Part shown: in pieces, positions 20,881-30,429 of the stretch
Layout: every line of letters starts with the position of its first letter
Numbering within the stretch: position 1 is the first letter of the stretch
Assembly (NCBI GenBank): GCA_964019695.1
Contig: OZ026525.1
Span: forward strand, 92,475,779-92,539,778
Reading direction: 5' to 3'
Origin: Loripinus fragilis
Lineage: Eukaryota > Mollusca > Bivalvia > Lucinida > Lucinidae
Length of the DNA: 64,000 nucleotides
Notes under the pieces: generated by a model
What the model was told of the DNA's origin: nothing
What the model saw: the letters and a program-made list of their open reading frames with translations, nothing else
Database searches by the model: none
Made by a program: the position numbers and the translations under genes

Positions 20881-23260
20881 TCAAATCTCCGTAAACATAA
20901 CAGAGCAGATCCCGATCAGGCATCTCACAGAACTGCCTGATCTGGATCTGCACTGTTTACAAAACCGTTTAAATGTGTCTTTATGAGGTAGAAGGTTTAC
21001 TCCATGTCGACTTGTGTCGTCTCAAAATAGTTTCAACCTTATGAGTGGGTTCTTTTTTTTATTTGTTTGCACAGAAAAACTTTTCATAAATAGTATTTCC
21101 TTCAAAACTCCATTAACATTTTGATCAAACCTTAATTTTCAAGATCCATATACCTTTGTTAACGAAAAACGTTTAAAGCCGCCTCACGAGCATATAACAC
21201 AAAGTCCACTTGTGGTATGATCAGATATTTCATATCTCCATTAGCAAAAAAACAGAGCAGACCCCTATCAGACAGCTAAACATTTTTGAAGCCGCAGCAC
21301 AAGCGTATTGCACAAGTTCGACTTCATACGCAGACAGGACAGACCCTGATCAGGCAGCTCTCACGAGAGCCACTTGATCTGGATCCGCCTTGTTTACAAA
21401 AAACGCTCTTAAGGCAGGCCAAGGACATATAGCACCTATGCTAAGACAATTCCTATATCCTTAGGCAAACAGAGCAGAGCATGACCAGGCAGCTCTCACG
21501 TGAGCTGCCTGATCTGGATCCGCCTTGTTTACAAAAACATTTTAAAGGCCATCATAGAGCATAAGCACAAGTCCCAGTTGTGTATGATCTCCTTAAGCAA
21601 ACAGAGCAGACCGTGACGAGCCATCTATCACGAGAGCCCTCCGACCTGGATCCACCTTGTTTTCAGAAACGATTCAAAGGCACCATTGAGCATATAGCAC
21701 AAGTTCCACTTGTACTTGTGTATGATCAGATATTTCAGATCTCCATAAGCAAACAGAGCAGACACTGATCAGGCAGCTCTCACGAGATCTGCTTTATCTC
21801 GATCTGCATTGTTTACAAAAACGTTTTAAAGTTGCAGCACGAGTTTATAGCACAAGTTCCACTTGTGTATGATCAGATATTTCGTATCTCCATAGGCAAA
21901 CAAAAGGAGGCCGTGATCAGGCAGTTCTCACGGGAGCCGCTTGATCTAGATCCATCTTGTTCACAAAAAAGTTTAAAGCCGCCACACGAGCATATAGGTT
22001 CCACTTGTGTATGATCAGACATTTCATATCCCCATAAGCAAACATAGTGGACCATGACCAGGCAGCTCTCACGAGAGCCGCTTGATCTGGATCCACTTTG
22101 TTTACAAAAAAAGTTTAAAGCCGCCGCACGAGCGTATAGCACAAGTTCTACTTGTTTCATATCCACTTGTATATGATCAGATATATCATATCTCCTTAAG
22201 CAAACAGAGTGGACCATGACCAGGCAGCTCTCAAGAGAGCCGCTTGATCTGGATCGATTTTGTTTGTAAAACATTTTAAAGCCGCCGAACGAGTATATGG
22301 CACAAGTTCAACTTGTGTATGATCAGATATTTCATATCCCCATAAGCAAACAGAGTGGGTCTTGACCAGGCAGCTCTCACGAGAGCCGGCAGATCTGGAT
22401 CCACTTTGTTTACAGAAACGTCTTAGAGCCACCGCACGAACATATAGCAAAAGTTCCACTTGTTTCATACCCACTTATGTATGATCAAATATTTCATATC
22501 CCCATAAGCAAACAGAGTAGACCCTATTCAGGCAGCTCTCAAGAAAGCTGCTTGATCTGGATCTACTTTGTTTACAAAGCGTTTTAAAGCCGCCGTACGA
22601 GCACATTACACAAGTTCTACTTGTGTATGATCAGATACTTCATATCCCCCTAAGCAAACAAAGTAGACCCTGGTCAAGCAGCTCTCACGAGATCCGCCTG
22701 ATCCGGATTTACTTTGTTTACAAAAACGTTTAAAAGCCGCCGCACGAGCATATATGATCAGATATTTCATATCCTCATAAGCAAGACAGAGTAAACCCTG
22801 ATCAGGCAGCTCTCACGAGCCGCCTGATCCGGATCTACTTTGATTACAAAAACGTTTAAAAGCCGCCGCACAAGCATACATGATCAGATATTTCATATCC
22901 TCATAAGCAAGACAGAGTAGACCCTGATCAGGCAGCTCTCATGAGAGCCGCCTGATCCAGATCTACATTGTTTACAAAAACGTTTAAAAGCCGCCGCACG
23001 AGCATATATGATCAGATATTTCATAACCTCATAAGCAAGACAGAGTAGACCCTGATCAGGCAGCTCTCACGAGAGCCGCCTGATCCGGATCTATTCTTGT
23101 TTACAAAAACGTTTTAAGCCGCCGCACGAGCATATAACACAAGTTCCACTTGTGTATGATCAGATATTTCATATCCGAGTAGACCCTGATCAGGCAGCTC
23201 TCACGAGAGCCGCCTGATCTGGACCGACCTTGTTTACAAAAACGTTTTTAAAGCCGCTCT
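20880..23260. repeat. Satellite, ~125-160 bp x15, GCAGCTCTCACGAGAGC
   Basis: About fifteen units read GATCAGATATTTCATATCCC, ATAAGCAAACAGAGTAGACC, CTGATCAGGCAGCTCTCACG, AGAGCCGCCTGATCTGGATC, CACTTTGTTTACAAAAACGT, TTTAAAGCCGCCGCACGAGC, ATATAGCACAAGTTCCACTT, GTGTAT. The centre GATCAGGC...GCCTGATC is a dyad. Units from about 22690 on lack the CACAAGTTCCACTTG block and are about 125 bp. The last unit (about 23110-23250) regains it. Units toward the left are more diverged, so homogenisation is strongest at the right. Minus-strand open frames here are satellite translations. Confidence 0.9.
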
Positions 23261-23429
23261 CCTATTTGAACCCTTTTTGCGCAAACATATCACGAGCACA
23301 ATTATTTCAAGCCAAGCGAGAGTTTTGTATACTCTACAGTTGTCTATAGTGTTCAAAAAAGTTATTAACCCAAAGAAAACGACAACAGCACATCGAAAAG
23401 AGCTTCTAGTGTACAAAAAATAAAACAAT

Positions 23430-24015
23430 AAAGATGATGATCAGCCTGCGTATCTACGAAGCCTGATCCGCGCCTTTTTATTTGATATCCGTCTATTATA
23501 GTGGTTAAAGTGATCAAATGGATAAATAGTTTCCCCTTCTACTCTAGAAAACAACTGGTTTGTTTTCAAAGCAATAAAGGGGCAGATCAGTCTGCATGCC
23601 TGTGCAGTCGGGCCAGCACATTATTTACCGTGAAGCGCAGTGAGATTGATGTACTTCTCGGATTGAAAAGGTAGTTTGATTATCCGATTTTGGTATCATT
23701 GAATATAAGTCGTTTCTTTCTTGCAAAGCTTTTTGCATGCAAGACAATAAAGATTTGGATTGGTCTGCACAGCAGCGCAGTCTGGTCAGTTTCTTTATTA
23801 TGTTCTGCCTATCAATGTGAAAACGGTACACATCTCAAATTGCGCTCCTGGTAAACAATACAATGCAAGACAATAAAGGTTCAGATCAGTCTGCACAGCG
23901 GTGCAGTCTGATCAGTTTCTTTATTATTTTCTGCCTATCACTGTGAAACGGTACACATCTCAGATTGCGCTCCTGGTAGAAACAATAAAGGAGCATATTA
24001 GTCCACACATCCGTG
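23430..24015. repeat. GATCAGTCTGC...GCAGTCTGATC dyad repeats
   Basis: Four or five units contain ACAATAAAGG(T)xCAGATCAGTCTGC, a short GTGCAG centre and the mirrored CTGATCAG, with CTTTATTATTTTCTGCCTAT and GTGAAACGGTACACATCTCA between. The two middle units (about 23740-23970) are nearly identical. A solitary dyad of this type is at 50938-50967. Confidence 0.75.
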
Positions 24016-24540
24016 CATCCTGATCAGCACATTCGTTGTTTTCTGTATGGAATGTATAATATGTAAAAAAAAAAAAACTTTTTGGTGTTTTCGAGTCGCT
24101 ACCAAGGTTCAGTAGCTGATTAGACTAAGTAAAGAAGAAGGACGTTCTCGCTAGAACCCTCTCTGCTTTAAAACGGGACAAGCGCGGATCCAGATAGTTT
24201 TTACATAGAATATTAACAATTATACGCTCAAAAATGGTGTGTATTTAAATTTTTATATATATCGTAATTAAAATAACTAAAAAAATACTTACTTAGATAA
24301 AACCTCCTTTACAAATAGATAAGTGTAGGTGTTCGCTAGACCATGTAGACAGCCAGTTGGATAATAAAATTATTGTGCAGAAAACAGATGTCCCAATTAT
24401 GGCATATGTCAGGGAGATCAAAGACCTTTCATAATAATATTATAAATGACAAATCAGAGGATTAAATGCTCGCTCCGTGGGGTACCAGTGGTTGTTTTGA
24501 CAGGTGTCAAATCTTGCGTAACTTATGCATCTGGTTTCTT
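24016..24540. other. No gene seen
   Basis: This segment contains a 12-base A run near 24067, an isolated GCGCGGATCCAGA word at about 24184 (an end of the GGATCCAG TIR family), and AT-rich sequence. No RNA or conserved frame was recognised. Confidence 0.45.
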
Positions 24541-24544
24541 ACAT

Positions 24545-25000
24545 GAAGGATGTGATGTGGAGAAACACACTTAACTGTTCATTTGATCAACTTTTGTGTT
24601 ACAAAAGGAATTTATGAAGGATTTATCAATTAGGAATTTTACTTTACCTCTTTACTGCTTTGTGTTTTTGATTGTTTGTACTGTCTTTTATCTATTAAAA
24701 GAGAGTAATACTTTCAGAGTGACTAAATGTGTGGCTGGATATTTTGCCAAGCCTTATCTGCTGAGGGTAGAATAAGTCTTTTTAGAGATTTTTTGATATC
24801 AGCAGATGACAATGTGATAAAAAGGTTTGACGCAAAATTAAAATACACCAAACAAATGTCATAACCCTTAAGGTTTGGCCTGGTCTGGGTCAAAATTGTT
24901 TGAAAGGATTATCAGCAGATGACAATGTCATAAAGAGGTTTAAAGGGATAATTCAGACTTTTTTTACATATCCATTATTATAGAGCGAACCATATGATCA
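24545..25000 (+). repeat. Isolated 160-bp satellite fragments (plus)
   Basis: TATCAGCAGATGACAATG (about 24798 and 24909) with GGTTTGACGCAAAATTAAAA, a GGCCTGGTCTGGGTCAAAAT dyad and TTGTTTGAAAGGATTATCAG represent about 1.5 satellite units, in the orientation of the 15-19 kb array. They are preceded at 24550-24600 by a block (TGATGTGGAGAAACACACTT, AACTGTTCATTTGATCAACT) that recurs at 25813-25852. Confidence 0.7.
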
Positions 25001-25159
25001 TTAATTTTGTTAAAACTGCTCCAATTAGCCCATAATTTAATTGCACTCACATGCCACAGGGGATCGCCAATAATCACTTGAATACTCCAATAAGTATTCC
25101 TCAGGCATCACTACAGAAATGACAATTAACAGGTCAAATAGGTTAATTACAGTCAGTGT
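25001..25159. other. No gene seen
   Basis: This is AT-rich sequence between satellite fragments and a MITE. No motif was recognised. Confidence 0.4.
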
Positions 25160-25303
25160 ATATCGTCAGTCTGATCTATTTCTAAACTGTTTGGAAGGTG
25201 TATCAAAGAGTATCAAACAGTGTGGATCCAGATCAGGCCTGGTGAAATGTCAGAGCAATTTCTTGATAAAATAAAATTGTAAAGCTTATCAGCAGACGAC
25301 ACA
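25160..25303. mobile_element. Palindromic MITE remnant, CTGCTGA family
   Basis: AAACTGTTTGGAAGGTGTAT and AAACAGTGTGGATCCAGATC plus the right end TTATCAGCAGACGACAC identify the family. The left end is eroded. Confidence 0.45.
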
Positions 25304-25799
25304 AACAGGTTAAGAGTTAAATGGTTTGAGCTTCCAGCATTACATCTGCATTTGATTATAGTCTGGTCAGTGTTTTCACAGAACAGAACAGTAACATAAT
25401 GCGTTGGTAAGGATCCAAGCTTTGAGGACAGACTAGAATTGGCAGATGCATGAACAAATAGTCGAGACTCCAACCAGCCTGAATATTGACATTGTTTGGT
25501 CAGAGTCTTTGCTGTCTGCATGGACCAATGCACAGGCTGATCTGAGTCTGTTAGGCTTGCAAACCATTTTGTTTGTATGAATTTTCAAGAATTTGCTCAG
25601 ATTTATGTCTGGGGACCGCCGTGACGTCACAGCCTTAGCGACAAAGGTAAACAAATGTACCGAGGGAATTTTAACATTACAGGTAACAGGAAAATGATGG
25701 AAAATGGGCTGTATTTATTCAAATTCTCCGATTTTTTCACCAGTCTGCACTTATTTTGAAGGGAAAACATTGTCATTTGTCCGGCCACGATTATTATGA

Positions 25800-25995
25800 T
25801 TATAAAAGGATATGATGTGGAGAAACACACTTAACTGTTCATTTGATCAACTTTTTGCGTTAAACCTTTACATGACTTTGTCAGCAGATGACATCTGCTG
25901 ATAAGTGTTTCAAACAATTTGGACCAAGATAAGGCCCAACATTCTGTCCCGACCTGACCCGCATACTGTTTGACACTTTAGAGGTAACAAGTATT
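25800..25995 (-). repeat. Isolated 160-bp satellite fragment (minus)
   Basis: After the block GATGTGGAGAAACACACTTA (copy of 24550-24600), the sequence TGCGTTAAACCTTTACATGA, CTTTGTCAGCAGATGACATC, TGCTGATAAGTGTTTCAAAC and the GGACC...GACCTG dyad is one satellite unit in the orientation of the 31-34 kb array. Identical flanks with opposite satellite orientation suggest the flank and satellite travelled together. Confidence 0.75.
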
Positions 25996-26105
25996 AGCTT
26001 TTCCAAAAAGCTGGCGGTCGATTAGCTTAAATACTGATAGATATTTACATACTGCATGTTTTGTACTTTGAATAATCAGATTGTTGATAAAATTTCAGAT
26101 CAGAC

Positions 26106-26193
26106 TGCTAGCACTGGGGTTCGAACCCAGACATACCTCCAGGTGCTTACATATCATAACCTGAGGCTGTTCTGCCAATTGAACTATACTAAC
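26106..26193 (-). tRNA. tRNA-like sequence, enlarged anticodon loop
   Basis: Read on the minus strand, GTTAGTA pairs with TGCTAGC as a 7-bp acceptor stem. GTTC/GAAC closes a D-arm with loop AATTGGCA. CTGGG/CCCAG closes a T-arm with loop TTCGAAC, preceded by a 4-nt variable region. GCCTC/GAGGT can close an anticodon stem, but the loop is 23 nt instead of 7. Either an intron of about 16 nt is present or the arm is degenerate. A TTTT lies downstream. The copy at 42391-42478 differs at acceptor position pairs yet still pairs. It may be a tRNA gene, a pseudogene or a SINE head. The identity is not assignable. Confidence 0.45.
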
Positions 26194-26389
26194 TTGTCAA
26201 AATCTGAGCTTTTTAAGAAAAGTTTGCAAGATTTGAAATGAGACACTGTCACAGCTTGTATCTTTCTCCCTTCTCAATCGGTTTGCCTTAAAGAAAGGTC
26301 CTCCCTTGTATGTTAAATTTGTGATCTTGCCAATTTCTTAACAATTTAAATCCCATAGTCAATTCCTGAAATAATAATATGTCTGCATC

Positions 26390-26700
26390 TACGTAGTGCC
26401 TAAGTTCATATTAAGTTAAAATATATGTTTTGGGTGCTCGAAAAAAAAATCTCATCAAGACGGTTCTTTTGAGTATCAAAATTCAGTATTTTTAGGTTGA
26501 ATTTCTATGGAAAGTCAGGACTCAAAATCTCATAATCAGGGCTAACATTGATCCCTTCCAGATCAAGCACTAGCCAGATATCACATCTGGGTGAATTTCT
26601 CATCCTAATCCTCTCCTTTTCTCTTCCTTCATTATACTATCATACGTTCAGATTAAGGAACTTTTTATGCGTAAAATTGTAACTATTTTCTTATTTGTGT
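26390..26700. repeat. Blocks shared with 39595-39630, 41385-41560 and 42720-42785
   Basis: CATCTACGTAGTGCCTAAGT near 26388 is the inverse of sequence at about 39597-39626. TCTATGGAAAGTCAGGACTC, then CACTAGCCAGATATCACATC, recur near 41390-41545. CAGATTAAGGAACTTTTTAT recurs at 42729. These blocks accompany the tRNA-like cluster in both places but in a different order. Non-coding. Confidence 0.65.
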
Positions 26701-26710
26701 TAAAACATTT

Positions 26711-26782
26711 TACTTCCACCAAGATTTGAATCTTGAACACTCACTCCAAGAGTGAGTATGTTTTCTATTACACCACGGAAGC
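26711..26782 (-). pseudogene. tRNA-Gln-like copy 1 (T-arm damaged)
   Basis: This is a 72-nt unit aligned with copies 2-5. The anticodon stem CTCAC/GTGAG and loop TCTTGGA are intact. In the T-arm, three changes (CAAGA before TTCAAAT, CTTGG after) break pairing in the standard register. The acceptor is GCTTCCG/TGGAAGT. Probably non-functional even if the others are. Confidence 0.55.
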
Positions 26783-26867
26783 TAATTTTGATGAACTGGC
26801 TAGATTTCTATCAAATTTTGTTAATATAATTGAAGCATCCAAATCAGTTTCCAGCTGCAAACTTTTT

Positions 26868-26939
26868 TACTTCCACCAGGATTTGAACCTGGAACCCTCA
26901 CTCCAAGAGTGAGTATGTTTTCTATTACACCATGGAAGC
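26868..26939 (-). tRNA. tRNA-Gln(TTG)-like copy 2, full cloverleaf
   Basis: The minus strand folds fully: acceptor GCTTCCA/TGGAAGT (one G-T end pair), TG, D-stem GTGT/ACAT with loop AATAGAAA, A, anticodon stem CTCAC/GTGAG with loop TCTTGGA, variable GGTT, T-stem CCAGG/CCTGG with loop TTCAAAT, discriminator A; 72 nt in total. The B-box GGTTCAAATCC is perfect, and CCATGGTGTAAT matches the 5' half of eukaryotic tRNA-Gln. The expected anticodon position reads TTG (Gln). Oddities are C instead of T at position 33, no GG in the D-loop, and an A-run instead of a T-run just downstream. It may be a tRNA gene, a tRNA pseudogene or a tandemised SINE head. Confidence 0.5.
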
Positions 26940-27024
26940 TAGTTTTGTTGAACTGGCTAGATTTCTATTAAATTTTGCTAATATAATTGAAGCATCCAAA
27001 TCAGTTTCCAGCTGCCAACTTTTT

Positions 27025-27096
27025 TACTTCCACCAGGATTTGAACCTGGAACCCTCACTCCAAGAGTGAGTATGTTTTCTATTACACCATGGAAGC
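27025..27096 (-). tRNA. tRNA-Gln(TTG)-like copy 3
   Basis: Base-for-base identical over 72 nt to copy 2, 157 bp downstream. The intervening ~85 bp (AGCTGCCAACTTTTTT side and CTGGCTAGATTTCTATTAAA side) is also nearly identical, so the repeating unit is tRNA plus spacer. Confidence 0.5.
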
Positions 27097-27183
27097 TTAT
27101 TTTGTTGTACTGGCTAGATTTCTATTAAATTTCGTTAATATAATTGAAGCATCCAAATCAGTTTCCAGCTGCCAACTTTTTTT

Positions 27184-27255
27184 TACTTCCACGAGGATTT
27201 GAACCTGGAACCCTCACTCCAAGAGTGAGTATGTTTTCTATTACACCACGGAAGC
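27184..27255 (-). pseudogene. tRNA-Gln-like copy 4 (one T-stem mismatch)
   Basis: It differs from copy 2 at two positions. One (CCACGAGG on the plus strand) breaks a T-stem pair and the conserved B-box end. The other alters the last acceptor pair. All other arms are intact. Confidence 0.5.
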
Positions 27256-27336
27256 TAATTTTGTTGTACTGGCTAGATTTCTATTTTTGTCACTATAATT
27301 GATTCATCCAATTCAGTTTCCAGATGCCCAACTTTG

Positions 27337-27408
27337 TACTTCTACCAGGATTTGAACCTGGAGCCCTCACTCCAAGAGTGAGTATGTTTCCTATTACACC
27401 ATGGAAGC
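27337..27408 (-). tRNA. tRNA-Gln(TTG)-like copy 5, D-loop GG present
   Basis: The D-arm here reads GTGTAATAGGAAACAT, so the conserved GG of the D-loop is present, unlike copies 1-4. One acceptor pair is mismatched (position 6 C against A). The anticodon and T arms are as in copy 2. The upstream plus-strand spacer (GATGCCCAACTTTGTACTTC) shows this is the paralogue of the copy at 42092. Confidence 0.45.
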
Positions 27409-27804
27409 TAATTGTGTTGAAATGGCTAGATTTCACGAAAGCAAGGCTTTTATTCCATTACAGTGCTCTTAATTAAAAGATAATTTGTTACAATGAGTTC
27501 ATCTCTTAATTCTAAAATTCAACATAGGTTTTATTAATAAAAATGTGAAAGTTTTACGATTTCGATCATGAAAAATGGCTTTTATTTGTTTTCAACATTT
27601 AATATGCATTGAATTTCATTAATTACAGAAAAAATGCCATTTTAAATTTCCATTTATTCTCTCTTGCTGGAGAAAATTTGAATGAATTAAGTGTCAAAAT
27701 TATTTTCTATAATATAAAATAAAATGTGAATATTTTCAAATCCTTGCCAAATGATTTAAAGCACATTGTGTAAATAGTGTATCTAAAGCATAAAGAAAAC
27801 TAGA
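27409..27804. other. No gene seen
   Basis: This is strongly AT-rich sequence following the tRNA-like array. No RNA, frame or repeat was recognised. Confidence 0.45.
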
Positions 27805-28395
27805 AATGTGTCAATGGGACACGGATGCCCCCGCAATTGCCAAATTTGTATAAATAGGGAATTGTCATTCACAAAGGGCAATAACTCCTGAAGGCATGAT
27901 GCGATTGGGCCTTTCTAAAACTTGAACACACTATGGCACTTAATAATGTGACCAAGAATCAAAACTATTCATGTTGGGGAGTAGAAGTTGTTTCAACCGA
28001 TGATTTTTCATAAACTAAGGGCAATAACTCCTTAAAGCATGGTGCCATAATAGACCATTATCATACTTGAAAAAGACATCATGGTATTAAACAATGAGAC
28101 AAAGTTTCATAAAATTCTGATAAAAAATTTTTGACTTAGAGAGCGGACATCGTTTAAAACGGTGAATTTTCATAAACAAAGGGCCATAACTACTGAGAGC
28201 CTGGTGCGATATGGACCTTTATCCAACTTGAAGAAGACATTATGGTACTAAACAATGTGACCTAGTTTCAAAAAATTCGGATCAAAAGTATTCGATTTAG
28301 AGAGCGGACGTCGTCGGGACAGACGCATGTACTTACGTGAGTATGCACAGGGGTAACACTTAATGCCCCGCCCATTATCATGGCGGGGACATAAT
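27805..28395. repeat. GGGCAATAACTCC dispersed repeat, 3 internal units
   Basis: The segment starts AATGTGTCAATGGGACACGG and ATGCCCCCGCAATTGCC. It contains three ~150-bp units marked by AAGGGCAATAACTCC (27877, 28018, 28180 as GGGCCATAACTACTG), then ACTTGAA-AAGACATCATGGT and TTAGAGAGCGGACATCGT. It ends GGTAACACTTAATGCCCCGC and CATTATCATGGCGGGG. This combination is common in bivalve genomes as I know them. No protein is encoded. Confidence 0.75.
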
Positions 28396-28530
28396 AATCA
28401 TAAATGTTCTTAAAAAGTGGAAGAAGAAAAAACCAGATTTGTCAATAATTTAAAACTTCATTCAATGTAGAGAAAAAAGGTTCAAGTGGCGAAATACTAT
28501 TTCCCAAGAAAATTTGAATGAAATGACTCA

Positions 28531-28919
28531 GGGGTGTGGAAATAATAAAATTTTCTTCTTGTCCAGGGACAAGTAAAAACTGCTGAAAGCCAAAATGTAC
28601 TTGTCCATAGAATATTTTACTTGTCCAAAAGAAAAAATCTGTGCTTAGAGAACTATTTATTCTTTCAAAAACAGTATGAAACCAGATCAACACTTGTAAA
28701 CAGGATGGATCCTGATCAGCTGGCTTCTCTTGTATGAATCAGGATCCACACTGTTTTCAATGCAAGATGTGAGCTCGTAATAATTAATCAAAATATGAAA
28801 TACAGAATTTTATTAACTTAAAAATGTACTTGTCCAAGGACAAGTAAATAGAAATTTTCAACTTGTCCTGACTGAAATGGGACCAGGTCGGACAAGTCGG
28901 GCATGGCATTTCCACAGCC
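28531..28919. mobile_element. TIR element with ACTTGTCC dyads
   Basis: GGGGTGTGGAAAT at the left is mirrored by ATTTCCACAGCC at the right. Just inside, CTTGTCCAGGGACAAGTAAA and ACTTGTCCAAGGACAAGTAA repeat an ACTTGTCC/GGACAAGT dyad several times. A nested dyad GGATGGATCCTGATCAGCTG ... AATCAGGATCCACACTG occupies 28703-28757. At 389 bp it is a non-autonomous element of unknown superfamily. Confidence 0.6.
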
Positions 28920-29170
28920 ATGGGAATGTCATATTTTCAGAAAAATAAAAGTAAAATTTTCCAAATTGTGACACCTATAAACATGTAGGCCTCCAGATAA
29001 GAGTCTCAGTAATTAAAATTTTTAAAAATATTTCCAAAGGAACTGTCTCAATGAGATGGTTCTTTAAATGTTAGAATTAATGGATTTATAAGGAATTTTA
29101 TGCTCAAAATATTTGCTTAACTGGGCCTATGGCACTTATTCTTTTATTTCCATCATCAGAAGGGGTCTAG

Positions 29171-29434
29171 CAAGTGCAGATCCAGAGGGGGGAACATGGG
29201 GTCCAGACCCCCCCTGGAAAATCACAAGTTATATGGGTTTCTATAGGGAATCAGCAATTGGACCCCCCTGGAAAAAGTTGGACCCCCTCTGGAACCTTGA
29301 AAAATGATAGATTTCTTTTAAATTGACCATTTGACTTCTGTAAAATAAGCTGAGGACTAAAAAAAAAAAAACGTCAGAGCTTTTTTTGTCAGACTGAACT
29401 GGACCCCCGACGTAAATTCCTGGATCCGCGCATG
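29171..29434. mobile_element. GGATCCAG TIR element with 5-bp TSD
   Basis: The left end CAAGTGCAGATCCAGAGG is mirrored by CCTGGATCCGCGCATG. TCTAG flanks both sides (29166-29170, 29435-29439). The interior is C/G-tract rich (GACCCCCC, GGGGGG) with no transposase. The same architecture with a different 5-bp duplication occurs at 48219-48499. Confidence 0.7.
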
Positions 29435-29439
29435 TCTAG

Positions 29440-29784
29440 GAATAGGAACAAAATTTATTTTTCTCAAAATTTGACTTTATGCTATGGAATCAGCTAAACA
29501 TTCTTGAGGCCCATCCAGGGGTTTGGGAAAAGGAGGAACAAGGTAAATTTTATGTTTGGGGTACAGGAGTGGGGATAAGTAATTTCATTCAGGGGAATAA
29601 GAAAACAGCCCCCCTAACCAACCCCTGGAAGGGTCTGTGAGGAGATGAATGGGAACAAACCCTGTCAGACAGATAAAATTAGGAGCTCAGTAGTAGACAC
29701 AAGGCAGTTGGACAGTGACCCTGGTGAGGCCCAAACCCACAACCCCTCCATCTTGAGTCTAGCCCCGTCTGGCGACTGAAAAAC
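29440..29784. other. Dispersed repeat, no gene seen
   Basis: CATCCAGGGGTTTGGG, GGGAATAAGAAAACAG and CCCCTAACCAACCCCTGG resemble words at 40660-40690 and 46535-46660. This suggests a diverged dispersed repeat, but no boundaries can be set. No coding signal. Confidence 0.4.
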
Positions 29785-29915
29785 AAAACATGTAACTGTA
29801 ACACTGGTGACTTATCCAGGGGTCCTAGAGTTTGATCCACGGATGAGACTGAGCTGTGACGGTGTCTCCATGACCTTAAAGCTCTGCTGCCTGCTGGTGA
29901 GATGTTAAACACTCA
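29785..29915 (+). mobile_element. SINE-C fragment
   Basis: GGGGTCCTAGAGTTTGATCC (B-box-like), GGATGAGACTGAGCTGTGAC, TAAAGCTCTGCTGCC and GATGTTAAACACTCAC resemble the body of 55347-55500 and a widespread metazoan SINE body of the GGATGAGAC..TTAA type. The A-box side is unclear. Confidence 0.4.
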
Positions 29916-29960
29916 CTTTTTTAAACTGAAACTTCTCGGGAGTGGGGATAGGTATTGCGT

Positions 29961-30159
29961 TGTTTTGTTTGTTTGATTCTTTACGTCCCATCAACAATCT
30001 TTCAGTTATAAAGGGAAGGGTCTTCCTGGGTTGAACCAGTATTAAGCTAGGATAAATGTGTCTTGCTCAAGGACACAACGCAGTGACGCCGGTGAGGCTC
30101 AAACCCATGGCCCTTCGGCCTTGAGTCAAACACTCTACCACTGAGCCACTGCGCTCCCG
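29961..30159 (-). mobile_element. SINE-A, nearly complete
   Basis: On the minus strand GGGAGCGCAGTGGCTCAGTG followed by GTAGAG gives a tRNA A-box and GGGTTTGAGCC a B-box. The body (AGCAAGACACATTTATCC, GGTTCAACCCAGGAAGACCC) and a GGGACGTAAAGAATCAAAC tail follow. It lies tail-outward, next to an oppositely oriented partial copy, so the pair forms an inverted repeat. Confidence 0.85.
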
Positions 30160-30164
30160 TATGT

Positions 30165-30297
30165 TGCGTTGTCATCCTTGAGCAAGACACATTTATCCTA
30201 GCTTAGTACTGGTTCAACCCAGGAAGACCCGTCCCTGTTCAACTGAAAGATTGTTAATGGGACGTAAAGAATCAAATCAAACAGTAAACAAACAAAA
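30165..30297 (+). mobile_element. SINE-A, 5'-truncated, inverted partner
   Basis: The copy starts within the body (TTGCGTTGTCATCCTTGAGC) and runs through CAACCCAGGAAGACCC to GGGACGTAAAGAATCAAATC and an A/C-rich tail. The tRNA head is absent. Bodies of this copy and the adjacent minus copy can pair over about 120 bp. Confidence 0.8.
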
Positions 30298-30429
30298 TAG
30301 TATGTGCGGGCTGTCTTCTTGTGACTCTCCTTATCTGCTTATCTTAACTGCAAGGGAAAACGTGAAATCTATTTCATTCGATATTTGGCAGCACAAATAT
30401 TTGTTGGCGTTCAAACCTTGTGTAAACTG

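Noticed and set aside
21832..22474. 133-codon minus frame and its overlapping neighbours
   Set aside because: They are translations of the 125-160-bp satellite (repeated SRSSGSRESCLVM).
25600..25640. Promoter around GTGACGTCAC (CRE) near 25622, and similar words near 43308 and 44515
   Set aside because: Single 8-bp palindromes are expected by chance at this scale and no start codon or exon context accompanies them.
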